A DNA stretch of 64,000 nt from Streptococcus sp. LPB0220 (GCF_008727815.1 NZ_CP044230.1:852001-916000), one strand, 5' to 3'; counted from the stretch's first letter, positions 45,492 through 54,575 are shown. Notes: generated by a model from the letters alone, not told the origin. Numbers and translations: made by a program.

Positions 45492-48017
45492 ATGAAGAGA
45501 AAGAGGAAATTAGATTTTAGAGATTTTCTTTTTAAAATTTATAATAAAATAACAAGAACACAAAAGTACTGTATAGCTCTCTTTCTTTTATTTTTTATAA
45601 GTAACACTTTCTTAATACAAAATTTAATTTCTAAAGAAATTAAATCGACAGGATCTGTATTATTTCTGGTTAATCAGTGTGGTATTTGGTTTGGAATTTC
45701 ATTTTTAATTTTAGTTTTACTAATTTCACAATACACTTTAAAATGGATTTTTTTCCTTAAGATTTTAGTTTCATATGTAATCTATTTAATACTATCTTAC
45801 TCGATTGATATTTCGCTTAATATTAATAATCCTAGTTATAAGATTGATCATTTTGAAAAAAACAATTTTTGGCAATTTAATTCTCTAACTTTTGTTTTAT
45901 CATTGTTAGTAATTTCTTATGTTTTAGGACAGATTAGAAAATCATATGATAATAAAGCAAACAGAAAAAAATTAGAACCTATTGGGAAACTGTTCGAATA
46001 TGTCTTGCATTCTAGCGTAGTTTGTTCGTTCATTTTTACTGATTCTAAAATCCCTTCTTTATTATATCGTACATCATGGTATGTATCTGGAAATTTTGAG
46101 AAATTAGGAGCGGGAAAGTATTCCTTGAGCCAATTTTGGATTTTAGAATTTTATTTGCTGCTCTTAAGTATTTTTCTGACTTTAGTTGGCTTGCTTTTTG
46201 TAAAAGGACAAGTTGATGTAGTAAAAAATAGGTCTAGTTTTTCGCTAGCTATATTTACAAGTATTAGTCTTGCAATATTATTTAATACAGGAATTCAATT
46301 GGGTTTAGGCCATGGGGAACCTTTGGTTGGATACTCAATATTTCCTGGAGGTGTAATATTTCAGATATTATGTTTATCTTATCTGTTTATTTTTCTATAT
46401 ATAGTCGTTAATAGATATTTATTTACGACAATATTGATTTTATTTGGTGGGGTTCTGTTTATTGTTGCTAATGCTATAAAATTTAGTATGCGTGCGGAAC
46501 CAATTTTGCCAAGTGATTTGGTCTGGGTATTTCAACCTTCTGTTTTATTTAGTTTTGTAGATGCCTCGGTTTTAATGATTGTGAGTATTTCCTTAGTCAT
46601 TTTTACGTTTATCTATATAATAGGACGGAGATATATTTATCCAGGTAGAATTATTCGTGCAACGATTTTAAGATTTGTTTTATTAGGACTTATGCTCTTA
46701 TTGTCCATTAATCTTTATTCTATTTTTAAAAGAAAAGATAATGGAAAAATTATTGATGACGTTCCGATTATTACCTTGTTAAATAATTTCCAAGATACAA
46801 AATGGTTAGGAAATTCCATAAACGCTAGATATCGATCGTTGTCATATGTATGGTTGAATCAAATCACAACAGATCCAATTATAGAACCGAAGGGATATAG
46901 TAAAGAAAAAATCAAAGAAATTGAGAAGAAATATGATCAAGTAGCTTTAGAAATCAATAAAAATAGAAATGAGTTAATTGATAATCAAACGATTGTTTAT
47001 GTTTTAAGTGAAAGTTTTGCTGACCCATCAAGAATTGAAGGGGTAAATTTATCTAGAAATCCTATACCAAAAATTCAAGAAATTAAGACAAAAGTTACAA
47101 GTGGATTAATGCAATCAGATGGTTATGGTGGTGGAACCGCAAATATGGAGTTTCAAACATTGACAGGGTTACCTTTTTATAATATTAATCCGACAGTTTC
47201 TGTATTATACTCAGAGGTTGCTCCTAAAATGAGAAGACTAATTTCAGTTAGTGATTCATTTAATAATAAAGAAGTTATTCATTTCGAATCTCCAATTAAT
47301 TATTCTAGAAATGTGATTTACAATAGATTGAAATTCAATAAATTTATAAGCATTGATGATAAAAAGAATTATGATTTAGGTTATCAAGAAGTACATATAA
47401 GCGATGAATCTACGTATAAGGCAGTATTAAAAGAGATGGATGCTAAAAAGAATCAATTCTTTTCTGTCATTACGATTCAAAATCACTCCCCATTTATAGC
47501 AGGAGAACCTTCAGACTTAACAGCAACAGGCAACGGTTTTTCAGATGATGAAAATACCAAGTTAACGAATTATTCACGTCTTTTAACCTTTACCGACACC
47601 GCCACCCAATCCTTCTTGGAAAGTCTTTCTAAAATAGATAAGAAGATTACAGTGGTATTTTATGGGGATCACTTGCCAGGTCTCTATCCTGAGTCCGCCT
47701 TTAAGAATAATCCGGAGAGTCAGTATCAGACAGATTACTTCATTTGGAGTAATTTTGATGCTCCAAAATTGAATTATCCTTTGGTCAATTCAAGTGATTT
47801 CTCTGCTATGGTTTTTGAACAGACCAATTCAAAAGTTTCGCCTTACTATGCTTTGTTGACAGAAGTATTGAAAAAAGCAAGTGTCGATAAAAAGGCCTTA
47901 GAAGGAGAAGCGCAAGAAATTGCAGAGGATTTGAAAATGGTTGAATACGACTTGATTAGTGGGAAAGATTACCTTTCTAAAGACTTCTTTAAAGTTCCAA
48001 CTAATAAATCCAATTAA
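45492..48017 (+). CDS. Membrane sulfatase-fold transferase (GacH/SccH-like glycerol-phosphate transferase)
   Basis: 841 residues. About a dozen transmembrane segments (~1-420), then an extracellular alkaline-phosphatase-superfamily domain (~490-800). Metal and catalytic motifs: YVLSESFADPSR (Glu ligand), GGGTANMEFQTLTG (nucleophilic Thr) and VVFYGDHLPG (Asp/His ligands). Homologues GacH and SccH attach sn-glycerol-1-phosphate to the side chains of group carbohydrates. The first ~85% of the gene is extremely AT-rich. From ~47570 the composition becomes like housekeeping genes, so a recombination junction within the gene is likely. Confidence 0.85.
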   Translation: MKRKRKLDFRDFLFKIYNKITRTQKYCIALFLLFFISNTFLIQNLISKEIKSTGSVLFLVNQCGIWFGISFLILVLLISQYTLKWIFFLKILVSYVIYLILSYSIDISLNINNPSYKIDHFEKNNFWQFNSLTFVLSLLVISYVLGQIRKSYDNKANRKKLEPIGKLFEYVLHSSVVCSFIFTDSKIPSLLYRTSWYVSGNFEKLGAGKYSLSQFWILEFYLLLLSIFLTLVGLLFVKGQVDVVKNRSSFSLAIFTSISLAILFNTGIQLGLGHGEPLVGYSIFPGGVIFQILCLSYLFIFLYIVVNRYLFTTILILFGGVLFIVANAIKFSMRAEPILPSDLVWVFQPSVLFSFVDASVLMIVSISLVIFTFIYIIGRRYIYPGRIIRATILRFVLLGLMLLLSINLYSIFKRKDNGKIIDDVPIITLLNNFQDTKWLGNSINARYRSLSYVWLNQITTDPIIEPKGYSKEKIKEIEKKYDQVALEINKNRNELIDNQTIVYVLSESFADPSRIEGVNLSRNPIPKIQEIKTKVTSGLMQSDGYGGGTANMEFQTLTGLPFYNINPTVSVLYSEVAPKMRRLISVSDSFNNKEVIHFESPINYSRNVIYNRLKFNKFISIDDKKNYDLGYQEVHISDESTYKAVLKEMDAKKNQFFSVITIQNHSPFIAGEPSDLTATGNGFSDDENTKLTNYSRLLTFTDTATQSFLESLSKIDKKITVVFYGDHLPGLYPESAFKNNPESQYQTDYFIWSNFDAPKLNYPLVNSSDFSAMVFEQTNSKVSPYYALLTEVLKKASVDKKALEGEAQEIAEDLKMVEYDLISGKDYLSKDFFKVPTNKSN

Positions 48018-48018
48018 A

Positions 48019-48078
48019 AGGAGAGCAAGCAGTTAAAAATCTTTGTGATTTTGGCTGTCTGGCTCCCTTTTTTTTGTT
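48019..48078 (+). terminator. Imperfect long terminator of the rgp locus
   Basis: AAAGGAG at 48017-48023 pairs with CTCCCTTT at 48063-48070, and CAGTTAAAAATC with GATTTTGGCTG forms the inner stem. Eight or more T follow. Confidence 0.65.
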
Positions 48079-48111
48079 TTTTATGCTAAACTATTAGATG
48101 GGGGTACGCTC

Positions 48112-48588
48112 ATGATTAAGATATTTGGAAAGGTCCATTATCATTGGCAACCGGACTTATCTATTCTTGTGACTTATTGGTCCATTGCAGTGATTCCGGT
48201 CTTTATTGGACTGGCCTTGATGTATGAGAGCTCTAGTGTGCCAACGCTAGTTTTGTTTTCGTTCTTTTTATTTATGGTCTTGCTCGCGATTGGGGTCCAT
48301 CGTTACTTCACGATCTATGAGGATGGGATCTTGCGGATTATTACTGCCAATCCTTTTACTCCAATCAAGGTGAAGATTGACTCGATTGAAAAGGTCGAAG
48401 TAAATAAGAAATCGATCAAGCTCATATTTAATGATGGATCGCGCAGTCGAACATTCTGTATGCGTAAATGGCCGAAAAAATACTTTATCAATGCACTTGC
48501 CTTAAATCCTTATTTTAAGGGAGAAGTAATCCTGACGGACAATTTCATCCATGTGGATTACTACGAGATGTATTATGCAAACAAATAA
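48112..48588 (+). CDS. ebsA: EbsA family membrane protein
   Basis: 158 residues. Two transmembrane segments (~18-37, ~42-62) are followed by a soluble PH-like domain. This matches the EbsA family first described in enterococci and found in streptococci next to the ferredoxin-cmk-infC cluster, as here. Function uncertain. The extended -10-like TGCTAAACT lies ~25 bp upstream. Converges with the ferredoxin gene. Confidence 0.8.
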   Translation: MIKIFGKVHYHWQPDLSILVTYWSIAVIPVFIGLALMYESSSVPTLVLFSFFLFMVLLAIGVHRYFTIYEDGILRIITANPFTPIKVKIDSIEKVEVNKKSIKLIFNDGSRSRTFCMRKWPKKYFINALALNPYFKGEVILTDNFIHVDYYEMYYANK

Positions 48589-48589
48589 A

Positions 48590-48615
48590 AAGCCCTCTTA
48601 ATCTTTTAAGAGAGC
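48590..48615 (-). terminator. Terminator of the ferredoxin gene
   Basis: GC-CTCTTAA (48592-48601), a TCTT loop, TTAAGAG-GC (48606-48615). The T run lies on the minus-strand downstream side only. The last codons and stop of the ferredoxin gene are inside the stem. Confidence 0.7.
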
Positions 48616-48798
48616 ATGAGTGGGGCATTCTTTAATAGCCTCGAGAACATCGTTTGTGACAGGGACTTCCTTTTCAAGGAGGTCGTCCTCTTCAGCAGCA
48701 AATTTAACGATGCCATTGTCATGGTAATCAAATAATTCAGAATAGGTCTGACAGAGACCGCAAGCGATGCAACGATCTGGAATTAACGTAACTTTCAT
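48598..48798 (-). CDS. fer: [4Fe-4S] ferredoxin
   Basis: 66-residue single-cluster ferredoxin. C10-x2-C13-x2-C16 (CIACGLC) plus the distant Cys-Pro (ECPTHAL, ~58) supply the four cluster ligands. Small soluble electron carrier; the partner is not deducible. It lies between ebsA (convergent) and the LysM gene (divergent), a conserved streptococcal arrangement. Confidence 0.93.
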   Translation of the reverse strand: MKVTLIPDRCIACGLCQTYSELFDYHDNGIVKFAAEEDDLLEKEVPVTNDVLEAIKECPTHALLKD

Positions 48799-48843
48799 AC
48801 TTCTATTGTAATGATTTTTACGAGAAAAAACAAGGAGGAAGTC

Positions 48844-49299
48844 ATGGCAAAAGAACCATGGGAAGAAGATATTTACGATGATGGAGAAGAAACATTGAAA
48901 AGAACGAGTAAGTTAAACGGAATCAAGGCAGATCGTCTATTGACGATTTTAGCCATTATTTTCTTTGTAGTAGTAGTGGCGATGGTCTGCTTGTTGATTT
49001 TCCTTTCAACAGGTGGCAGCAATAAATCAAAACAAATGTCTGGTTTCTACAATGGAGAGACTAAGGTTGAACAGAAATCATCAGCCCCTGCAGCACAAAC
49101 TGACCAAGCGGCTAAAGACGATAGTTCAAAAGATGAGAACTCTGAAGAAGGTACGATCACTGTTCAAGCAGGTGAAGGGGAAGCAGCGATCGCTGCGCGT
49201 GCTGGTATTTCCATTTCCCAATTGGAACAGTTAAATCCATCTCACATGTCTACAGGATCATGGTATGCCAATCCTGGTGATGTCGTTAAGATTCAGTAG
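48844..49299 (+). CDS. LysM domain membrane protein
   Basis: 151 residues. Cytoplasmic N-terminus with acidic [12 protein letters not shown], one transmembrane segment (~36-60), a Ser/Ala/Gln-rich linker, then a LysM motif (~105-150, [28 protein letters not shown]). It probably binds peptidoglycan from the membrane. ATG 48844 has a strong AAGGAGG site; the open frame to 48811 is rejected. Cotranscribed with cmk 14 bp downstream. Confidence 0.88.
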   Translation: MAKEPWEEDIYDDGEETLKRTSKLNGIKADRLLTILAIIFFVVVVAMVCLLIFLSTGGSNKSKQMSGFYNGETKVEQKSSAPAAQTDQAAKDDSSKDENSEEGTITVQAGEGEAAIAARAGISISQLEQLNPSHMSTGSWYANPGDVVKIQ

Positions 49300-49313
49300 G
49301 AGTTGAGGACAGC

Positions 49314-49994
49314 ATGAAACAAATTCAAATTGCCATTGATGGACCGGCTTCTAGTGGAAAATCCACAGTCGCAAAGATCATTGCCAAGGATCTAGACTAT
49401 ACGTATCTAGACACGGGAGCTATGTATCGTGCAGCGACTTACCTAGCTTTGCAAAATAATCTGACAGCTGAACAGGTTGATGACCTCTTAGCCCTTTTAG
49501 ATCAGTATCCAATTAGTTTCGGTCGTTCAGAAGAAGGAGAGCAGCTTGTCTTTGTAGCAGACGTGGATATTACCCACCCAATTCGCGATAACCAAGTGAC
49601 CAACAATGTTTCATGGGTTGCAGCGCTTGCGCCAGTCCGTGAAAAACTTGTCGCTCTACAGCAAGAAATTGCAGCAGAGGGGGGCATCGTTATGGATGGA
49701 CGCGATATTGGGACAGTCGTTCTTCCACATGCAGAGTTGAAGATCTTTTTGGTCGCTTCTGTTGAGGAGCGGGCAGAACGTCGTTATAAGGAAAATGTTG
49801 AAAAGGGCATTACAGCGGATCTTGAATTGTTGAAAAAAGAAATCGCTGAGCGGGACTATAAGGACAGCCACCGTGCCGTTTCTCCTTTGAAACCTGCAGC
49901 TGATGCCATTCATTTTGACACAACGGGTGTTGGAATTGCAGACGTTGTTGCATTTATTGAAGAAAAAGCAAAAAAACTTCTTGACAAAGAATAA
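49314..49994 (+). CDS. cmk: Cytidylate kinase
   Basis: 226 residues. P-loop GPASSGKST (~10-18), CMP-binding [10 protein letters not shown] (~31-40) and [10 protein letters not shown] (~105). Phosphorylates CMP and dCMP. Its last codons contain the -35 element of the infC promoter. Confidence 0.96.
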   Translation: MKQIQIAIDGPASSGKSTVAKIIAKDLDYTYLDTGAMYRAATYLALQNNLTAEQVDDLLALLDQYPISFGRSEEGEQLVFVADVDITHPIRDNQVTNNVSWVAALAPVREKLVALQQEIAAEGGIVMDGRDIGTVVLPHAELKIFLVASVEERAERRYKENVEKGITADLELLKKEIAERDYKDSHRAVSPLKPAADAIHFDTTGVGIADVVAFIEEKAKKLLDKE

Positions 49995-50009
49995 AAAACT
50001 TGATATCAT
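49981..50009 (+). promoter_or_regulatory. Promoter of infC-rpmI-rplT, inside the 3' end of cmk
   Basis: TTGACA (49981-49986), exactly 17 bp, TATCAT (50004-50009). The start site would be near 50016, giving a ~155-nt leader. Confidence 0.75.
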
Positions 50010-50015
50010 ATAAAA

Positions 50016-50146
50016 GTTGAGAAAAGCAGAAGTGAGAACTTCTCGCCTTGTGACGCAAGTTGCCTGGCCCCTACGGATCAAGTTTCAGTAATGAAATACA
50101 TCGTGTAGTTCGGGCCTGTTTTGCAGGTCCGTTCTTTGTTTTTCTC
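50016..50146 (+). promoter_or_regulatory. Ribosomal protein L20-type attenuation leader of infC
   Basis: Long structured leader before infC-rpmI-rplT. Contains an AGAAGT/ACTTCT hairpin (50030-50045) and, near the end, a terminator hairpin CGGGCCTG (50111-50118) with GCAGGTCCG followed by a T-rich tract to ~50145. Position and architecture match the L20 (or IF3) autoregulatory leader known in Firmicutes, where excess L20 promotes early termination. Confidence 0.75.
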
Positions 50147-50171
50147 GAATAATAAAAAAGAGGTGAAAACC

Positions 50172-50693
50172 ATAGCAAAGCAAGACTTATTCATCAATGA
50201 TGAAATTCGTGTACGTGAAGTTCGCTTAATCGGTCTTGAAGGTGAGCAATTGGGTATCAAACCACTTAGCGAAGCGCAAGCACTTGCGGACGACGCTAAT
50301 GTTGACTTGGTTCTCATTCAACCTCAAGCTAAACCTCCTGTTGCGAAAATTATGGACTACGGTAAGTTCAAATTTGAGTACCAGAAGAAGCAAAAAGAAC
50401 AACGCAAAAAACAAAGCGTTGTGACCGTGAAAGAAGTTCGTTTGAGCCCAGTGATTGACAAGGGTGATTTCGATACAAAACTTCGCAATGCTCGCAAATT
50501 CCTTGAAAAAGGAAATAAAGTGAAGGTATCCATTCGCTTTAAGGGTCGTATGATTACCCACAAAGAGATTGGTGCTAAAGTTTTAGCCGACTTCGCTGAA
50601 GCGACACAAGATGTGGCAATCATCGAACAACGAGCTAAGATGGATGGACGTCAAATGTTCATGCAATTGGCGCCAGCAACTGACAAGAAATAA
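50172..50693 (+). CDS. infC: Translation initiation factor IF-3 (rare ATA start)
   Basis: 173 residues if begun at ATA 50172. N-domain [15 protein letters not shown], Lys-rich linker (~70-85), C-domain with [14 protein letters not shown] and RFKGRM. The ATA is 6 nt after AGAGGTG. The resulting start [10 protein letters not shown] aligns with other IF3 N-termini, which often begin at ATT or ATA codons for autoregulation. The GTG at 50163 is part of the ribosome binding site. Confidence 0.93.
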   Translation: MAKQDLFINDEIRVREVRLIGLEGEQLGIKPLSEAQALADDANVDLVLIQPQAKPPVAKIMDYGKFKFEYQKKQKEQRKKQSVVTVKEVRLSPVIDKGDFDTKLRNARKFLEKGNKVKVSIRFKGRMITHKEIGAKVLADFAEATQDVAIIEQRAKMDGRQMFMQLAPATDKK

Positions 50694-50726
50694 TCTGTCA
50701 GAAAGTTAAAAAAAGGAGAAAATATC

Positions 50727-50927
50727 ATGCCAAAACAAAAAACACACCGCGCATCAGCTAAACGTTTCAAACGTACAGGTTCTGGTGGACTTAAACGTTT
50801 CCGTGCTTACACTTCTCACCGTTTCCACGGAAAAACTAAGAAACAACGTCGTCATCTTCGTAAAGCATCTATGGTGCATTCAGGAGATTTCAAACGTATC
50901 AAAGCAATGCTTACTCGCTTGAAATAA
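50727..50927 (+). CDS. rpmI: 50S ribosomal protein L35
   Basis: 66 residues, highly basic, starting [19 protein letters not shown]. Full length for the family. Preceded by AAAAAGGAG. In the infC-rpmI-rplT operon. Confidence 0.97.
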   Translation: MPKQKTHRASAKRFKRTGSGGLKRFRAYTSHRFHGKTKKQRRHLRKASMVHSGDFKRIKAMLTRLK

Positions 50928-50976
50928 TCGCGTATTCGTAAGTAAAGAATTCTAGGAAATATTGGAGGAAATATAA

Positions 50977-51336
50977 ATGGCACGTGTTAAAGGTGGCGTT
51001 GTATCACGCAAACGTCGTAAACGTATTCTTAAATTAGCTAAAGGTTACTATGGAGCTAAACATATCTTGTTCCGTACTGCAAAAGAACAAGTAATGAACT
51101 CTTACTACTATGCATACCGTGACCGTCGTCAAAAGAAACGTGACTTCCGTAAATTGTGGATCACACGTATCAATGCGGCAGCTCGTATGAACGGACTTTC
51201 ATACTCACAATTGATGCATGGTTTGAAATTGGCTGAGATCGAAGTAAACCGTAAAATGCTTGCTGACTTGGCTGTTAACGATGCAGCAGCTTTCACAGCT
51301 CTTGCAGATGCAGCTAAAGCAAAACTTGGTAAATAA
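50977..51336 (+). CDS. rplT: 50S ribosomal protein L20
   Basis: 119 residues. N-terminal [20 protein letters not shown] and [13 protein letters not shown] are typical. Structural protein and presumed repressor of its own operon through the infC leader. GGAGG precedes the ATG. Confidence 0.97.
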   Translation: MARVKGGVVSRKRRKRILKLAKGYYGAKHILFRTAKEQVMNSYYYAYRDRRQKKRDFRKLWITRINAAARMNGLSYSQLMHGLKLAEIEVNRKMLADLAVNDAAAFTALADAAKAKLGK

Positions 51337-51343
51337 TGTTTAC

Positions 51344-51374
51344 AAGGCTGAGGAGTTTTCCTCAGCCTTTTTTT
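51344..51374 (+). terminator. Terminator of the rplT operon
   Basis: AAGGCTGAGG (51344-51353), an AGTTTT loop, CCTCAGCCTT (51360-51369) and T run. Confidence 0.9.
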
Positions 51375-51440
51375 CTTGCTGATTTCATGCTATAATGAAA
51401 ATAATCGTAACCGATATGAGGAGAGATGGAGGATATAAAG

Positions 51441-51908
51441 GTGACACACAATCGACTAGCATGGGATGAATATTTTGCAGCACAGGCCTTACTGATTTCG
51501 AATCGGGCGACATGTAATCGGGCAAAAGTAGGTGCTGTATTGGTTAAGGATAATAAGGTCATTGCAACAGGTTATAATGGATCCGTTTCTGGTACAGATC
51601 ATTGCTTGGAGGATGGCTGCCTCATGGTCGAGGGACATTGTGTCCGGACGATTCATGCGGAAGTCAATGCGATTTTGCAAGGAGCTGAACGTGGAATTCC
51701 CAAAGGCTTTACAGCTTATGTGACGCATTTTCCTTGTCTCAATTGTACCAAGCAGTTGCTTCAAGTCGGTTGCAAGCGGGTAGTATACATTCATCAATAC
51801 CGCATCGATGAATATGCCGAATACCTCTACCGTGAAAAAGAAGTAGAACTGGTCAATTTACCAATTGAAGAAGTGAAAAGAGCTATTGCAGAGGCTGATT
51901 TTATTTAG
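51441..51908 (+). CDS. comEB: dCMP deaminase (ComEB-like; GTG start)
   Basis: 155 residues. Zinc-dependent deaminase: HAEVNAI (His ligand and catalytic Glu) and PCLNC (two Cys ligands), plus allosteric-type CLEDGC. Produces dUMP for thymidylate synthesis. GTG 51441, with GGAGG 8 nt upstream, gives the start THNRLAWDEYF as in relatives. ATG 51426 is too close to its GGAG. Confidence 0.9.
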   Translation: MTHNRLAWDEYFAAQALLISNRATCNRAKVGAVLVKDNKVIATGYNGSVSGTDHCLEDGCLMVEGHCVRTIHAEVNAILQGAERGIPKGFTAYVTHFPCLNCTKQLLQVGCKRVVYIHQYRIDEYAEYLYREKEVELVNLPIEEVKRAIAEADFI

Positions 51909-52079
51909 GGAAGATTTCCAGCCTATTTCATGATATGTTAGCAATCTAATTGGAAACCTGTCCAAATTAATGTTTAAGAGATAGCATTGAATAGATGGCT
52001 ATCATGAAAAGAATAATGGAATCAAGTAAAATGGTGTTAACGGAAAAACATAAAAATATAAGAAAGTTAGGAGAAAGTG

Positions 52080-52520
52080 ATGACAAACCAAGAGAAACAT
52101 CTTGAGGAAAATAAAGAACATAGTAAGATCAGTGAAGATTATCCCAATTTTGTATCTGTTCAGAATTCTCCAAAAGAAAATAGCTTACATTCTATTCTTC
52201 TTTCAGCGACATTTTACTTATCCATTATCTATCTTGTAATGTTTGTCTTTTACTTTGCACCTTGGGGTGATGGTTGGGGATTTGTCGTTTTGATTTTCCT
52301 TGGTCCAAACTTATTAAGTCTTGCGATTGGAGCCTCTCTAATTCGACTAGGGATGAAGAAGGGGAATAAAAGCCTTCTCTATGCGAGTATTGGACTCTAT
52401 CTGCTGTCTATCATCTTGGCTTTTGATCCGGACTGGGAAATATTTCGAATTGCTCCCTTATGTTTAGGTATTTTGGATTTAATCGGAACACTCCTGGTTA
52501 AAGAAGTGAAAAGCTCTTAA
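52080..52520 (+). CDS. Four-TM membrane protein, tandem family member 1
   Basis: 146 residues, not a family I can name. Charged N-terminal ~40 residues, then four transmembrane segments. The C-terminal pattern GMKKGNKSLLYAS...DPDWE...G.LDLIGTLLVK recurs in the next two genes. AGGAG is 6 nt before ATG 52080. Of the flanking stretch 51909-52079 I see only a weak promoter-like TAAAAT. Confidence 0.7.
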   Translation: MTNQEKHLEENKEHSKISEDYPNFVSVQNSPKENSLHSILLSATFYLSIIYLVMFVFYFAPWGDGWGFVVLIFLGPNLLSLAIGASLIRLGMKKGNKSLLYASIGLYLLSIILAFDPDWEIFRIAPLCLGILDLIGTLLVKEVKSS

Positions 52521-52655
52521 TTAAAAAATGGATATGGTCAACTCTACTCAATAAAAAATATTCGGGTCGATTAAAGCCCTAGTTAAATCAGTTCTTCCGC
52601 TCTATTTTTAAGCGCTATTATTTGAAAGAATAACTAAAAATGTTTGGAGAAAGTT

Positions 52656-53087
52656 ATGACAGATCAACAAAAAAATCCTGAAGTAGATAAAGAAAATGAA
52701 GCATATGCTTCAGATGAAAGTCTTTTTCCAAACAATGAAATGAAGCCAGAGAAGAGAATTGGAAATTCTGTAATCCTTTCTATTGCTTTGTTCTTGGCCA
52801 TTGTTTATATAGTTTTACTTTTATTAGGTCTCTTTTCAATGGGAGCGTGGGCTGGTGGCTTTTTGTACTTTTTGGGAATCCATATGATTAGCTTTGTGAT
52901 AGCAACCATCCTGCTTTGGAATGGAATAGTGAATGCCAATAAAGCAACTCTTTATATGGCAGTAGCTATTTATGTTTTTTCATTTATTGCTGCGGGTGAT
53001 CCGGATTGGGTGATTAATCATATACCACCGTTTGTGGTAGGAGTGCTGGTATTGATTGGAACTGTATTGTTAAAAAATGGAGACTGA
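52656..53087 (+). CDS. Four-TM membrane protein, tandem family member 2
   Basis: 143 residues with the same layout as member 1: acidic N-terminus, four transmembrane segments, a GDPDW motif before the last one, and the end GVLVLIGTVLLKNGD. ATG 52656 follows GGAG. The final ~40 bases are identical to the end of member 3, indicating recent duplication or conversion. The function is unknown. Confidence 0.7.
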   Translation: MTDQQKNPEVDKENEAYASDESLFPNNEMKPEKRIGNSVILSIALFLAIVYIVLLLLGLFSMGAWAGGFLYFLGIHMISFVIATILLWNGIVNANKATLYMAVAIYVFSFIAAGDPDWVINHIPPFVVGVLVLIGTVLLKNGD

Positions 53088-53088
53088 T

Positions 53089-53121
53089 GATAGGAGGTAG
53101 GGTGATAAATCCTATCTTTTT
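53089..53121 (+). terminator. Terminator after member 2
   Basis: GATAGGA (53089-53095) pairs with TCCTATC (53110-53116) around a 14-nt loop; six T follow. Confidence 0.65.
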
Positions 53122-53167
53122 TATTTATTTAGTACTTATAACGCACTAAGAAAACGGTTACAAATTG

Positions 53168-53176
53168 TGTTATAAT
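53168..53176 (+). promoter_or_regulatory. Extended -10 promoter for member 3
   Basis: TGTTATAAT at 53168-53176, 50 bp upstream of ATG 53227. Confidence 0.6.
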
Positions 53177-53226
53177 TTAAATAAATGAATAGTTTAATAC
53201 TTTATTTAGAAAGTAGAGGAGAATCT

Positions 53227-54453
53227 ATGTCTAGAAAAAAATGGTATGGTATACTGCTAATTCTTGAAGCAATTCTTTATCTTGTTTCTTATGGTAGTAG
53301 TCTAGTAGAGAGCTATAATGCCCAAAATTTAAATGGAGATATACCACTGATCACTACCTCTAGTATTTTTTCTATATGGAATGGAATGATTATTTGCTGG
53401 GTAATTTGGAGAATCATGAAGCAACGTTTAAATGTTGAAGGATTGATAGCTGTTCTTCTCCTCTCGATTATCCAACTACTTATGTTTGTTTTACCCTCTT
53501 TTTCCCCAACAAATCTGATGAACATTTCCTTTCTGCTAAATATCATTTGTTTAATATGGATTTGCTTGCTTATAAAGAATGTAGAAATGAGGGAGCTTTT
53601 AAACAATTGGAAAAGTAAAGATAGTTGGAAATCATCGATAGCTTATTTAGTACTATTTGTTGCCTCTACAAATATTTCTCCACTATTTATATTGATTGGT
53701 ATGGATAGAACGAGTGACATTTACGCTTTTACACTTCGATACATTGTAATGGAGTTAATGTTTCTACTTCTGATTAATGTTATGATCACAAATACAAGTG
53801 AGAAACTTCAGAAAGTATTTTCTCTCTTGCTCATTTTATCTTCTCTTGTTGAGATAGGTGCAGTATACTCTTTCATCACTCGTATAAGTTTTTACGGTCT
53901 CTTTTATCTTCTCTTATCGATTTATATTGCTTGTCGTGTTTTTGGTTTGTTTGAGAAAGTTGCAGATAGCTGGGAGTCCAAGGTGAAAGTACAAGATCTA
54001 TCATCTATTGACACTAAACCAGAGATGGCGGACTCTCAAGTAGAAGGAGACATAGATGTAAACGATCAGTTGAATGCTGAGATACGATCAAACAATGATA
54101 AAGAAAATTCGCCAAAAAGAATTATTCTTCAGTCGTCTTGGTTATGGAGCGCCCTTATAATAGCAGTCTGTCACCTTGGTATTATGATTTTTCCCTTATT
54201 TTTAGGAAACCACATGTATCTACTGATCTTATATATTGGTGCCATCCATTATATTTGTTTTATGATTGCGACTATATTACTTTTCGTAGGTATGAGAAAA
54301 GGAAGTAAAGGACTCCTGAATGCGGCAACTATCTTATTTGTTATTTCCATTATAGGTACACCAGATACTTATTGGATAGGTCCAAATATTTTATCCTTTA
54401 TTCTGGGAGTCTTGGTATTGATTGGAACTGTATTGTTAAAAAATGGAGACTGA
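53227..54453 (+). CDS. Multi-TM protein ending in the same four-TM domain, family member 3
   Basis: 408 residues. An N-terminal polytopic region of about seven transmembrane segments (~1-260), an acidic cytoplasmic linker (~265-310), then a ~110-residue four-TM domain matching members 1 and 2. Shared features are GMRKGSKGLLNAA and LIGTVLLKNGD. AGAGGAG precedes ATG 53227; the ATG at 53185 lies at the predicted transcription start and is less likely. No known family recognised. Confidence 0.7.
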   Translation: MSRKKWYGILLILEAILYLVSYGSSLVESYNAQNLNGDIPLITTSSIFSIWNGMIICWVIWRIMKQRLNVEGLIAVLLLSIIQLLMFVLPSFSPTNLMNISFLLNIICLIWICLLIKNVEMRELLNNWKSKDSWKSSIAYLVLFVASTNISPLFILIGMDRTSDIYAFTLRYIVMELMFLLLINVMITNTSEKLQKVFSLLLILSSLVEIGAVYSFITRISFYGLFYLLLSIYIACRVFGLFEKVADSWESKVKVQDLSSIDTKPEMADSQVEGDIDVNDQLNAEIRSNNDKENSPKRIILQSSWLWSALIIAVCHLGIMIFPLFLGNHMYLLILYIGAIHYICFMIATILLFVGMRKGSKGLLNAATILFVISIIGTPDTYWIGPNILSFILGVLVLIGTVLLKNGD

Positions 54454-54505
54454 TTAAAGTAGATAGGGTTGAAAATTTTTAAAGAACTATTATTATTTAA
54501 GTAGG

Positions 54506-54552
54506 TGGTAGGTTTTTGAGTACCCATTGGTACGCGGACGCCTACCATTTTT
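54506..54552 (+). terminator. Two-tier terminator hairpin
   Basis: TGGTAGG (54506-54512) pairs with CCTACCA (54541-54547) and encloses GTACC (54520-54524) with GGTAC (54529-54533). Five T follow. Confidence 0.65.
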
Positions 54553-54575
54553 GAAGATAAAAAAAGCACCGTGTG

